From contig CM034242.1 of the NCBI GenBank assembly GCA_019916065.1, positions 45,878,626 to 45,942,625 of the forward strand: a stretch of 64,000 nt of DNA, given 5' to 3'. This document shows, piece by piece, positions 50,791 to 61,830 of the stretch (within the stretch, counting starts at the first letter, position 1; every line of letters begins with the position of its first letter). The position numbers and the translations under genes were made by a program. Source of the stretch: Vitellaria paradoxa. Lineage: Eukaryota > Streptophyta > Magnoliopsida > Ericales > Sapotaceae. Below the pieces are notes generated by a model. That model saw only the letters and a program-made list of their open reading frames with translations. It was not told the origin of the DNA and did not search any database.

Positions 50791-52464
50791 GTAACGGGGA
50801 AAATCACCCAACGGTTTTATCCACTGAGCTACAAACTCTCGGGGAAACTAGCGCAGCAACCCACCGCCACGACCCCCCACTTAAATCCTGACCGCTCTAG
50901 GTGAGAATCGAACCAGCGACCTAGATATATCACCCATGCTTTAGGCTTGACTCCCGCTCTACTGAACCAACCAGGGGTGGGTGAGATTGAGTTGTTGCTA
51001 CAAACCTAACATCTCGGTGTGGTAATCCGTGACTTCTCGATCTTCTTGCTTCATCTGCCATAGCCGCATCTTGAGCTCAAAGATTTGGGAAGCATTCTCG
51101 GCATTGGAGTATGTTTCCCGTGTCGCATCGCACGAATCCTTTACCATTGGGAGGAACATGTATGTTTTGCCAATGGATGGCTTCATGGAGTTTATCAAGC
51201 ATGAGGTTATGGAGGAGTTCTCGGATCGCCATTTTTGGGATGCTTCTGCATAATTCGGAGGTGGTCACCGAGTCTCACCAGTAAGAAAACTGAGTTTTCC
51301 CTTTCCGTCAATAGCAAGCTTGATTGACTGTGTTCGCTCTCTGTAATTCTTACCATTCAATTTTTCAATAGTAAGATGGAGGGGGGAATTTTCAAATGCA
51401 TCGGCCGAGCCCATGGAGAAGGTTAGCTCCGACTCTACTTCCTGGGTTGCCGACTGACTGGACTCATGGCTGTCTCTTTTCTAGGCAGCCATGGATTGAT
51501 TAGGGTTTTAGAGCAACCCGAGCTCTGATACCAAGTGGATAATGAGAAAAACAATTGTATATTCTATTGTATATCATTTACATAATCAGGTCCCTATTTA
51601 ACATGTACACAGAGAACAAAATATGGAAATGTAACAATCAACCAAACATTTAGCCTAAATACTAATCAGGGCGTCAATCTCACAATCTCCTCCAAATCAC
51701 CTCCAAATCATTTGGGATTTCCACCCATATATAGATTAATCATACAATATTGATGGTTGTGTAATTCAAAAACCATATTTCTGGAGCAATATGAGATAAT
51801 AAACTTGAATATTTTTTTGCAGGGATATGGTCATAGGGTGATATTGATGGTTGTGTAATTCAAAAACCATATTTTTGGAGCAACATGAGATAATAAACTT
51901 GAATATTTTTTTTGCAGGGATATGGTCATAGGGTGAGATTAGCAACCCACTCTAATTTCAAGGAGTTTGTGATGTCTGCTGGGTTGGAATTCTTTCCTCT
52001 TGGTGGAGATCCAAAAGTTCTTGCCATGTGTAAGTGACCTCAAGGGATCTATTTTCATACTTTTAGTATGGTCTTGAAAATTGATAAGAAAAGCCCATTA
52101 TCTGGTCATTCCATCATAAACTTGAAGTGTACACATGTTTGCTTGTTTATCTAGGGACAATTGTTGTGTAGCTTGAGCTCCTAAGCAAGGGTGAGCTTTC
52201 TTTATATTCTTAGGGAGGGATATAGAACTTGATTCATTTGGTCTCTTAACTTCTGAAAGAACCCATGGGCAAAGTGAAGGGGATCCAGAGGGACGAAATA
52301 TCGTAACCTGCTAGATAGGGAAAAAGAGGTTGCCAATTGCCATATGCCAATAAGTAGAGTTTACATTTCCCATCAAACTTGTGCAAGGGATCTTAGCTGG
52401 CCCGTTAGAACTCCAATTCTTTCACCAACGAAGTTCAAAATCAATGCGTGCGTGCGTGCGTGCG

Positions 52465-52508
<44 letters not shown>

Positions 52509-52695
52509 TACATTGAGTGGAATATCGTTACCTAAAGGTAGATGAGGTTGGCTTCCCTCCAATGGAACTATTCCCACCTTGAGAAAGTACCATATGCCAA
52601 TAAGTAGAGTTTACATTTCCCATCAAACTTGTGCAAGGGATCTTAGCTGGCCCGTTAGAACTCCAATTGTTTCACCAACGAAGTTCAAAATCAAT

Positions 52696-52741
<46 letters not shown>

Positions 52742-52801
52742 TGAGTGGAATATCGTTACCTAAAGGTAGATGAAGTTCAAAATCAATGCGCGCGTGCGTG
52801 C

Positions 52802-52847
<46 letters not shown>

Positions 52848-55800
52848 TGAGTGGAATATCGTTACCTAAAGGTAGATGAGGTTGGCTTCCCTCCAATGGA
52901 ACTATTCCCACCTTGAGAAAGTAATGGCTGACCAAAAAAGCAGAAGCAAGTATAGCTTAGCTAGCTTCTCTAGGAAGTGGAATAGATTGCATTTGCAGTA
53001 GAAGTTGATGAGCATGTAACAGAAGATTAGAAAGTAATCTGGTACAGACATTCCAGCTACCACTTTGTTATTTGCTGACATTAATCTGTATAATTTATGC
53101 AGACATGGTAAAAAATAAAGGGTTCTTGCCGTCAGAACCTTCAGAAATACCAATTCAGCGGCAGCAAATGAAGGAAATCATATACTCCTTGTTTCCTGCA
53201 TGCACAGATCCTGATCCAGAGACTAAAGTTCCATTTAAAGTGAATGCAATAATTGCCAATCCTCCTGCATATGGTATCCTCTAATTAATTTTTCTTTTTT
53301 TTTTTTTCAATGTTGATATTACTATGTTTTTCCTCAACTCCAAACTACGGTGCCCACTTAAAACCATTTCAAGATAAGATATTCTCTTTGCTTTTGTGCC
53401 AATGTAAACCATTTTAACATTTGAGCAGATCTAATGCCCAGAATAAATGAGTAGGATGTATAATAGAATAACAAATATTTAGGGTCAGTTTGGCATCCCT
53501 TAAAAACTTCAAAAATCACTATAAATCTCCAACAACTCCTAGACCTCTAATTTTCCCGCCATCACTAATTTCAAAAAATTCCAATATTTTGCTAAAAAAA
53601 TAAAAAATCTTGAAGTAGGTTAACTGAATGTGTAAATTTTTTATACAATCATATTCTTCGTGTCGAAAACTTTCAAACGAGTACCATTGTCGCTATTTTT
53701 TGTGAATTTTTTTGAATCTGTGGGAACGGATTTGGAAAACCATTCTCATGGTTTGCTACTTTTCATAAAAAAGGCGTCAAAATTAATCTAAACCACATTT
53801 TATCTCAATTTATCTTATTTTTTCTTACTTCAAACGGGGCCTTAAGATAATCCAAATATCAACAAGAAGTATTTGTGTTCTTAGTTTGAAAACCATATTC
53901 TCAATTCTTTTATGTGTTGTAGTTTTTGAAATAAATGGAAATAGGGAGCATTTATAGCATCAATGAGAATGCTGCTGAAAATGTTGGGTGCTACTGGTCA
54001 AATCTTGTATGCCATTGAACCATTTGGAGTTGAAAGCCTTATGGAAACCTTTATGAAACTTTGCGCTGTTGTCAAATCAAATGAAACATGTAAAAGTTGT
54101 GTATTTATTTTTTGATCGCGTAACAATAAGCATGATTTGGGAATTTTGCATGGCCTACTTTGGATCAGGGAGTTAAAAAGTCTATTTACACTTTACTAGG
54201 TTTTTGATAACTGGGGGATTTAGTAACTAGTAGACTCCCTTTTCTTAGGTCATTTTATTGTATCTTTATAAAGCATTGGCTTGGACCTAGAATGGTCTTT
54301 TAGCGGTCAAAATTTAGAAGTTCCTTAATTTGAAAAAGAGAGAGAATATTTGCTGGATAAATTTGACTCTGTGCGCTAATTGATATTGAGGTTGTGCTAG
54401 AAATTATCAAATAGAATTTGGTGAAGGCAACGCCAATTTTTACTGCATCCTTCAGTTTAGGCTTATCTTCTTTGTGATAAGTTTGACATGTAGTGGAGTT
54501 TTACAGTATCAAGTGATCAACTAAATTCTTTTTCAAAGATATGTAGCGCCTTGAATAATGAAATAGATTATATTTGTCGAGACGTGCAAAATCGTATAGA
54601 TACAATGTTATATTATATTTATATATTTATTAAGTTGTTATTTCTTGTTGTAGTCTTATTTTATTTATTATTATTATTATTTTTCTAATGATCTGCTGGA
54701 TTGTCTATAACCTAATTCATTGCTAGAAGTAAATGTCAATTGATGCATGGAAAAATACTTCTTCAGGACATTCACATGTTGCAGAGGCATTAAAAGTACC
54801 ACTCCATATTTTTTTCACAATGCCATGGACGTAAGTTTCTCGCTCGCTCGCTCTCTAGGTAGGGGTAGGTGAACTGGTTTAATTCTTCAAACGTTAATTT
54901 AGAAATTCTGAAGCGTTTCTTCTAAGTTTTCCACTTATTCCAACATCATATATTAATCTCTTCATAAATGTAGTCCCATCTCCTGCATGCTATTGAGTTA
55001 AGTTGTCTGGTTTGTATTTTGTTACTCATTTTTTTTTTCCCTCTTTCTATTTTTCCCCCCTTGCAGCCCTACCAGTGAGTTTCAACATCCTCTTTCTCGT
55101 GTTAGACATCAAGTTGGATATAGAGTGAGCCTGTTCTTAGACCTATTTTAACATGCTGACATTTATTTTTTAAATAATGTAATTGATCCCATTTAATTTC
55201 AGGACACTTTATTATTTGTTCCCATTTCTAAATGAAAGTAAATGCTGTTGCAGCTATCATATAAAATTGTTGACACGTTAATTTGGCTTGGAATACGGGA
55301 CATAATAAATGAGTTCAGGAAGAAAAAACTGAAGCTAAGACCTGTGACGTATTTTAGTGATTCTTATAATTCTGCTCCGGATGTGCCTTATGGATATCTT
55401 TGGAGTCCTCACCTTGTTCCTAAGCCAAAAGGTTATTTCTCTATTTGTCCATAATGGATAATGCAGTGTGCATGCATAATGTTGGTTTTTTTTTTTTTTT
55501 TTTTTTTTTGTCCCTTGTCAAAGTTAAGTTTGTTTTTCTTTTATTTCGTATTGTTTCTAAAAAAAAAATGAAAACATAAATAGAAAAAAGATGTTTTCAT
55601 TCTGGTTTTCTTTTCTGTTGTCAATATTTTGTCAATTTTAAAACTTTGTTTATTTTTGTTGCATTACATAAAAATAAATTATTTTATTCAAATATTTTAT
55701 TAAAATAAGTTATTTTAATAAATAATATGATTAAATTCAATAAATTAAATTAATTATATAAATTAATATAAATTATTTTTAATAAATAATAAAACTAAAT

Positions 55801-58800
55801 TAATTAATTTATTTTAATTTAATAATTAATTATTACTAAATTATCTGAAATAAAAATCATAATTAATTTATTTTATTTAATAATTAAATTAATTTATATA
55901 AAATAATTAATAATAAATAATTAAATTACATTAATTTTTAATTTAATTTAATAATTATTATCAAATTATTTAAAATAAATATCATAGTTAAATTAAATGA
56001 TATATGATTTCATTAATTTAATTTATATAAAATATATTTTATTAAATTATTTTAATAAATAATTAAATGAATTTAATTAATTTAAAAATAAATAATTTAA
56101 TTTAATAATTAATCTAATTTAATTATTTATTTAATATGAAATATATTTTATTAAATTATTTTTAATAAATAATATAATTTAATATATTTTATATTTATTG
56201 AATTAAATGATTTTAATAAATAATTTACTGTATTAATTTAGCTAATTATATTAATTAAATTAATAGAAAATATATTTTATTAATTTCTATTAATTTTTTA
56301 AAACTAATAAAATTAAATATTTTCCAAAATAAAAAATTAATAATTATAAACAAACTTGTATTTTCAACGCAGTTTTAGTTTTCATTTCAGAAAAAATAAA
56401 TGGTAATAGAAAACAAAAAACAAAAAACGGTAACAGAAAAACAATAATAAAAAAACGACAGCGTTGTCAAACAGGCCCTTAGTTATGCATTTTCATGAGA
56501 AATTTATATATGGTGAATGGAATATCCTAGGTTTAGCCCTTGTGGCTAACACTTCATTTGGATCTAGGATTGGACAACTTCATCTGCTGCAGTTGAACGA
56601 TTAACATTTCCAGATTTGATCATGGACCATTCTTAAATATGCTTTTCTTGTCCATGAAAAGTTTTCTTTATGTTTCCAATGAGATTTGCTTGTCCTGTCA
56701 TTTGATTTGTATTCCACTCCTCCTTCAGGATGCATCTGTCTTTTATAGATCTTTAGTTATTTATTTATTTATTCACTTCTGATTGAAGAACTTTCTGTGC
56801 TATAGAATTACATAATTAATGTAGGTTTTTTTCCATGGTCTGCAGATTGGGGACCTAAGATTGACGTGGTTGGATTTTGTTTTCTGGACCTTGCCTCAAA
56901 TTATAAACCTCCAGAGTCACTTGTTAAATGGCTTAAAGATGGCGGAAACCCTATCTACATTGGATTTGGTAGCCTTGTGAGTTTCATTCTGCGCCCTTTC
57001 TTGTTGTATTGCATTTCGGGAAATCGCAGAAATCTCTCCCGAGGGGCTGGATTCTAGCGGCTAGACTCCTTGATTTTGAGAGATGGGCCCTTGCCCATTT
57101 CTTTCTGTTTGGAAGTCAAATATTCAATTGGGTGACCATATAAAATGACATCTTAACCCTCAGAAGCATTAACTAATGTCCCTGAACACAAATAGAAAGG
57201 CCCAATTGTTTGTGTGTGTGTGTGTACTACTCCCACCTGTTATCTCTCTCTCTTCTCTCCCCCCCCCCCCAACACACACACATCTAACTTCTATTCTATT
57301 CACCATTTATTCCTCCGTCCATGATCCAAAATCATGTTACAATAAATGACTATACCCTGATACTGGATTTTATGTAAAGTTTATCAATAGTAAAGTTTTG
57401 CCAAAATCATGTCACAACAAATGACACCACCATATTCATTCACTCCACTATAAGCCAAAATCATGTCGAAATAAAGGGCTACCCCCTGTTATCTTCACTG
57501 TTAATTTATTTTCTAACTTCTATTTCCTTCACTGGACTGGAGTTTACTATTTTTTAATGAAAAGTAAATGAAAGAGAATAGGGACTTGTCAAATGATTTG
57601 TTTTGTAAGTAGGATTATAAGATTCATGAAGGCAGTGCAACAACGTACAAAGAAGCCATTTTTGAAGTATCTTAATACAAGAAGGGTGAGCTGATTGTTT
57701 GCTGCAAAGCGGGCAAAATGAGGTTTAGGGACTTGTCAAATGATTTATTTTTGAAAGTATGATTATAAGATTTGTGAAGGACTGTAACAATGATACAAAG
57801 AAGCCATTTTTGAAGTCTCTCAATGCTAGAAGGGTGAACTAAATGTTTGCTGACAAAGACGGCAAAATGAGGTTTACCTTGTGAGATGACAATAAATATA
57901 CCACTTAATATGATTAAAATTGGAACTATATGTGTTGGTTTTATATAAAAATGAAGTATTCAACACTAGTTAAAACTATTATGTAATTTTTACCAATCTC
58001 AGTTTGCACTAACTCATGATTTTATGATTAGTGTTCTCTAGTTCAGAAAGATGTACAGACCAGAAAGGTAATTGGAAATACACGTGGCTGGACTTCAGTT
58101 CATGTTTCCGAAAATTTCCATTTCCTTTTAAGATTTTATTATTTTTAAAATCTACTTTGATTATATTTAGAACCGTGTCCAGTTCACATCCAACTGGACC
58201 TGCAAATCAAAACAAAATTTTTGACTTTGTTCCCATTTGTTTTGTTAGTCAAACATTTATCTCTCCATCGGCTTTGTAACAAACGACAAATGTACCCAAA
58301 GGCAAATGAAAAAAGAGTGCGCCCTTTATAAGTCTCCTGGCTTATCAACTGTAGTAATAGATATCTTTATTATCTTTACTTATGTCTATATTTTTAACTT
58401 GGTACAGCCTCTTCAAGACCCGGAGAAAATGACAGAGATAATTGTCAAGGCTCTTGAACTGACTGGTCAAAGAGGTATCATTAACAAAGGCTGGGGTGGC
58501 CTTGGGAACTGTAAGTCTGGGATCTTTGCATAAACCTTTGTACCTTCAATTCACCAACTTATCTGCTTCCTACAATTTTTTAGCTTTCAGCTTTTCAGTT
58601 TAGAGAATCGGATAGGTTCTACTATATTTTCTTTTATTAGTGACAGAACCAAGGGACTTTGTATACGTATTGGACAATTGCCCTCATGACTGGCTATTCC
58701 AACACTGTGCCGCTGTGGTAAGACTTCATTAGTTTGCTCATTGATTTAGATTAAGTTGAAATGATGCAGCGTTGTTGTGTTTCTGATTTGTATAGTTGCC

Positions 58801-61800
58801 GAGAATACATGAATTAGCATAAGCAGTAAAGTAATATTTGGAAGGTGTGGTATTTTTCCTTGAATGCTATTTACTTATTGCATTCATCATCACAGCTGCC
58901 AGGCTTCCAACACCTAGTCTTTAAGTTCTTCTGTTAGTCAGCTATGTGTAATAACAGACTGTTGATAAAACGAGAACAAGAGAAAAACCCTAGTTCCAGT
59001 GGATGTTTTGCTTTTGCGGGCAGTAAATAAATTTATAGTGAAGTTGTGCCACCAGCTCATCATTGGTATAACTATTCTCACTTCCAGAGACAGACGTGGG
59101 CTAAGACTTTTTTTTTTTTTTTGGGGGGGGGGGGGGGTGGTGGGTTGGTGTTAAAAAAATGTATCCTTTACAGACTTGGTTTCTGTTAGAAGTACATATT
59201 GGTTGAAATCTATTGACGACTAAATGTGGGGTTTTGAGGATGAATAGACAACGTGCATGGGGTTTTCGGAAATGATGATGACAAGGTTTTAAGTTATGAT
59301 AGCTCCAGTGAGGGGCATTGGCTATTGTAGATGTTTTCAATGGGGTCAGTTGATAGCTCCAATGTTGGAGGTGACTGAATGGGGAAGTGGCGGACTCTTT
59401 ATCAACATTGGCTACTATGGATGTTTCCAATGGGGTCAGTTGATAGTTCCAGTGTCAAGGTGACTGAATGGGGAAGTGGTGACTCACTATCAACAGCGGA
59501 GGGCTTGTGCTTTTGTAGTTCGAGTGATTCTTTGGCGATGACTGAAGACACCAGGTGTTGAGGATTTTAGGATTTTCAGCTCTGAAGGGAGAAAAAGAAT
59601 GAGAAGGAAAAAGAGATGAAGGGAGGGAAAGAGAGAAGAGAGGAGCAGAAGGGAGAAAATATGGAGGGTGGAGGGAGAAGACAGAATAGAAAAGATAACG
59701 AATATATTCAATTCATTAAAAGCTGACAAGTACAGCCTTGGCTTTTATGTAGGTTAACCCATGAACAAGTAATTGAAATAAAATCCAATCCTATCTTAAA
59801 ATGAAAGCTCAATAAATCGCTAAAAATTTCACAAATAATAGATGCCAAATATAACTCCTAATATAAAGAATCAAGTAAAATCTTCTTAAAAACCTGATTC
59901 TATTCGGCATCGCCATGGTTGAAAATTTTTCGTTTTATTTCCAAGGCTCCATTACAATTTCTTTGCTTTTGCTCCCACAGTCAAATGCGGAATGACATTC
60001 TATTGGACTCTTTCAGGTGCATCATGGGGGTGCAGGAACAACTGCTGCTGGTCTTAAAGCTGCGGTAACTAATTGTGCCTTCTTCAGGGAGTTCCAGTCT
60101 TTTGATTGTTTCCCTTACTTATTCTGTGCAACTCTTCATTTGAATTCAGTGCCCAACAACTGTTGTTCCTTTCTTTGGAGACCAACCATTCTGGGGGGAG
60201 CGGGTTCATGCCAAGGGAATAGGTCCTCCACCCATCCCTATCGAGGAGTTCTCACTTGAAAAGTTAGTTGATGCGATAAATTTCATGCAGGATGGAACGG
60301 TAATCATTTGTTCGTTTCAAATCATCACTTTTTGTCTTTATGATTGATAATATTGGATATGGTGCAGTGCGTTCATAAGTTGTGCAGGGGCACGAGTTAG
60401 CGTGCAAAAATATTCTGTAGATTGACTTTGTTTGAAATAAATCACAGCATTGACGAATAGACTACTCTAAGTTCACTGCAACCCATGCGTGGCAGGCATT
60501 TGAGAGATCTTTGAAATCTTAAAAAGAGGGGAAAAAAAAAATTGTTTAGCTTCCAGTTTGCAAAACCTGTTGGCTCAGATGAAGCTGTTAACTTTAGATA
60601 TGTTGGTTAAGAAAGCATGGCTTAAATGAGCTGTTGGTCGGAGGTGATGAGTTTCCATTGTTGATTATTGGATTACATTTGGTATTCAGGACATAGACAC
60701 TTTGCCATTACTTCGTGAATTACAAATAGTTGTTTATGTTCCAAATTAATGTTTTAAAGTTAATAGGGTGTGCTCATCTGCCAATTCAGATGTTGGCATT
60801 CGGCATTGTGTTATTAACCTTGGTGCATCACTTTTATCATCAAGTGTCCTGTCTTGTATGTATTATCTGGGGGTGGTTTAGGAGTGTTTACATAACCCCC
60901 CTCCCCTTCCATTAAATTATGTAGCTTTGTCAATGATTCTTGCTTGGGTGGATTTTCATCCTTCAATTCCTTGTTCTTGCTCTTATCATTGTTTTGTCTC
61001 CAGCTGCTGTGGTAGGCAGCTTATCTCCTCGTTGAAGCTGTCACTGTTCATATATGCAAAATGAAATGTTTGGCTGATGACTAGAAAATTTCAATGCAGC
61101 AATACCAGTTTTAAGACCAAAATAAAGAGTTAGTAAAACTATAATAGACACACAAAGGATTATAAGATTATATTAATCATAATTAATTGTCAATTACACA
61201 GCTTAAGTTTTGATTGGCAGGCCTGATATCAAACCTTGATACAGAGCATATAATTTTAGATTTCTACATTTCCCTCTTCATTCTAACAAAAAAAAGGAGT
61301 TTAAGAGATTTTGGATCTCAATTAACAAATCCATATTGTTACCCTTAATTTTTTTTTTTTTTTTTTTTTTTGAGTAAATCTTTTAGGAACGTTAATAGAA
61401 AAACCTGAGGTGGTATGAGGTAAAGAAACTGTTTGTTTTAAATTTTTTGCATTCAACATCTAGTTGTAGGGGATGATTGCTGGGCAAGTGAGCTTTGTTA
61501 CTGTACTTATTATTACTGATGTTCAGAATTTGAATTTGAGCTTTCATAGTTACGTTCGTTTTGGCTGTTCATTGCCCTTTCAAGGGAAAATTTGAAAGAG
61601 GTTGCTTAATTATGTTCGTATTGCAGGTGAAAGGACGTGCAGTTGAACTGGCCAAGGCCATGGAAAATGAGGATGGAGTGGCAGGTGCAGTAAAAGCTTT
61701 CTATAAACATTTTCCTCGGGAAAAGCTCAATCCTGGTCCTGATCACGATCAATCGCCTCCTCAACCTGCTGCATTTTCCGTAAGGCGGTGCCTTGGTTGG

Positions 61801-61830
61801 TTCAGAGATGTGAATAAAAAATGTGTATGA
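40039..61830 (+). CDS. UGT80A2-like: Sterol 3-beta-glucosyltransferase, UGT80A2-like
   Basis: Fourteen exons: 40039-40202, 41731-41884, 44702-44944, 51918-52029, 53103-53273, 54767-54830, 55067-55124, 55254-55431, 56846-56976, 58408-58510, 58641-58717, 60017-60064, 60150-60299 and 61627-61830; 618 aa, close to known UGT80 lengths, every phase consistent. It transfers glucose from UDP-glucose to the 3-OH of membrane sterols to make steryl glucosides. Evidence: [19 protein letters not shown] (GT-B N-domain, GTRGDVQPF 171-179), [79 protein letters not shown], and the UDP-sugar site [20 protein letters not shown] with [20 protein letters not shown]. The first ~100 residues are polar, weakly conserved and lack a signal peptide or membrane helix, fitting a peripheral membrane enzyme. 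The start MAGTPENQ is the Met before the acidic N-terminus. Intron 3 is 7.0 kb owing to a copia element and a TRIM. Confidence 0.93.
42180..42660 (-). mobile_element. L1-type LINE remnant (zf-RVT region) in UGT80 intron 2
   Basis: The minus strand reads [20 protein letters not shown] then [16 protein letters not shown], then [10 protein letters not shown], the pattern of the zinc-binding domain found after the reverse transcriptase of plant L1 LINEs (W..P..C..C.......H/Y-L-F-x-x-C). Stops occur soon after. It is a short, dead 3' fragment, antisense to the host gene. Confidence 0.6.
42790..43330 (-). mobile_element. Copia-type gag (UBN2) remnant in UGT80 intron 2
   Basis: The minus strand reads [18 protein letters not shown], then [56 protein letters not shown] and [20 protein letters not shown], with stop codons between. 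This is the gag/UBN2 region of a Ty1/copia element. The 43330-44100 stretch to its right, rich in GATGA-type codons and ending in possible LTR sequence, may be its leader. No paired LTRs were found. Confidence 0.65.
44301..44539. mobile_element. Tourist-like MITE in UGT80 intron 2
   Basis: The left end GGGTGTGTGTGTGATTG..GGGATAAG and the reverse complement of the right end GGCTATGTTTCATTGGAGGGATAAG match over much of 25 bp. TTA precedes and TAA follows the element. It is 239 bp long and non-coding. Confidence 0.55.
46136..46532 (-). mobile_element. TRIM-like retroelement (397 bp) in UGT80 intron 3
   Basis: Two direct LTR-like repeats lie at 46136 to ~46265 (truncated) and 46347-46532 (186 bp). 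Between them, on the minus strand, is TGGTATCAGAGC (46335-46346), the usual primer-binding site complementary to initiator tRNA-Met, starting directly inside the right LTR. Flanks GTACT and GTACA look like a 5-bp target duplication with one mutation. No protein is encoded. The LTR ends are inverted repeats of each other over ~32 bp (AAGAAGCCCAACAACACATA...). Confidence 0.75.
46722..46919 (-). repeat. 3' LTR of the copia element (left copy)
   Basis: 198 bp, begins TGTAGATAATGAG and ends GGATTTCCACA on the plus strand. The adjoining CTTCCCTTC (polypurine tract on the minus strand) shows that this is the 3' LTR. Confidence 0.88.
50759..50981 (-). mobile_element. tRNA-derived SINE nested in copia gag
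   Basis: The minus strand starts with a tRNA-like head: A-box-like TGGTTCAGTAGAGCG and B box GGTTCGATTCT. The element ends in a ~30-nt A tail (T30 at 50760-50789 on the plus strand). A perfect 12-bp target duplication TGAGATTGAGTT flanks it at 50747-50758 and 50982-50993. This is the signature of an RNA polymerase III-transcribed SINE mobilised by a LINE. It interrupts gag, so it landed in the copia sequence after that gag was made. Confidence 0.88.
51536..51725 (-). repeat. 5' LTR of the copia element (right copy)
   Basis: 190 bp, begins TGGATAATGAG and ends GGATTTCCACC on the plus strand (last base changed from A). The primer-binding site abuts it at a 2-bp gap. It differs from the left copy by about 16 substitutions and small indels, counted roughly by eye. 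Confidence 0.88.
51747..51935. repeat. 94/95-bp tandem duplication across the intron 3 / exon 4 boundary of UGT80
   Basis: Copy 1 is 51747-51840 and copy 2 is 51841-51935. They differ by two substitutions and one extra T. Each contains TTTTTTTGCAG followed by GGATATGGTCATAGGGTG, so the splice acceptor and the first 18 bases of exon 4 are present twice. Only the second acceptor (exon from 51918) continues into the conserved RLATHSNF sequence. Confidence 0.93.
52340..52917. repeat. Tandem duplication (~250-bp unit) with GCGT/GA microsatellites, UGT80 intron 4
   Basis: A full unit (52340-52589) starts CCATATGCCAATAAGTAGAG and contains (GCGT)n(GA)n, GTACATTGAGTGGAATATCG and TAAAGGTAGATGA. A partial second unit follows from 52590 and a partial third from about 52770, each with its own (GA)n tract of different length. 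Frames read through it are artefacts of the repeats. Confidence 0.9.
53482..53841 (+). mobile_element. Tourist-like MITE, family member 3, in UGT80 intron 5
   Basis: Ends GGGTCAGTTTGG and, in reverse complement, GGCCCCGTTTGA, flanked by TTA on both sides. It shares with member 1 (26590-26988) the CCCGCCAT block, AACTTTCAAACGAGTACCAT, GTGGGAACGGATTTGGAAAA and the terminal ACCACATTTT.TCTCA block. Its single hairpin (53718-53751) has lost pairing on the right arm. Length 360 bp. Confidence 0.82.
55640..56350. repeat. Almost pure A/T block in UGT80 intron 8
   Basis: About 700 bp consist almost only of AATTAATTTAATTA-type words, far more A/T rich than the surrounding intron. It is bracketed by a T run at 55487-55510 and by AAAACAAAAAAC sequence near 56420, which partly mirror each other, so it may be an old inverted-repeat element. 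Nothing is encoded. Confidence 0.7.
57586..57872. repeat. Diverged ~143-bp tandem duplication in UGT80 intron 9
   Basis: Copy 1 (about 57586-57728) and copy 2 (about 57729-57872) share GACTTGTCAAATGATTT, GATTATAAGATT, ACAAAGAAGCCATTTTTGAA and GGCAAAATGAGGTTT in the same order, with scattered substitutions and small indels. Confidence 0.8.
59314..59496. repeat. ~92-bp tandem duplication in UGT80 intron 11
   Basis: Two copies (about 59314-59406 and 59407-59496) share ATTGGCTA, CAATGGGGTCAGTTGATAG, GGTGACTGAATGGGGAAGTG and TATCAACA. They differ at a minority of positions and by small indels. It lies just 3' of a T15G15 tract. Confidence 0.8.

Larger units (their letters stand above)
46722..51725 (-). 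mobile_element. Ty1/copia retrotransposon, complete but decayed, in UGT80 intron 3
   Basis: LTRs lie at 46722-46919 and 51536-51725 with CATAT duplicated on both sides (46717-46721 and 51726-51730). On the minus strand the order from the right is: 5' LTR, primer-binding site TGGTATCAGAGC (51533-51522), gag, CCHC zinc knuckle [14 protein letters not shown] (50447-50406), protease region [10 protein letters not shown] (Asp of DSG changed to Asn), GAG-pre-integrase [14 protein letters not shown], integrase HSDLWDP and [14 protein letters not shown], reverse transcriptase with YVDDII near 47870, RNase H SSVEAEF and [20 protein letters not shown], polypurine tract (46928-46920) and 3' LTR. This Pol order (integrase before reverse transcriptase) is diagnostic for copia. 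Many frameshifts and stops make it inactive. By eye the LTRs differ at roughly a tenth of positions, so insertion is not recent. A SINE is nested in gag. Confidence 0.92.

Noticed and set aside
50800..50981. Possible tRNA gene (A and B boxes on the minus strand)
   Set aside because: The boxes belong to a SINE with a poly(A) tail and a 12-bp target duplication; no cloverleaf with a paired acceptor stem was evident.
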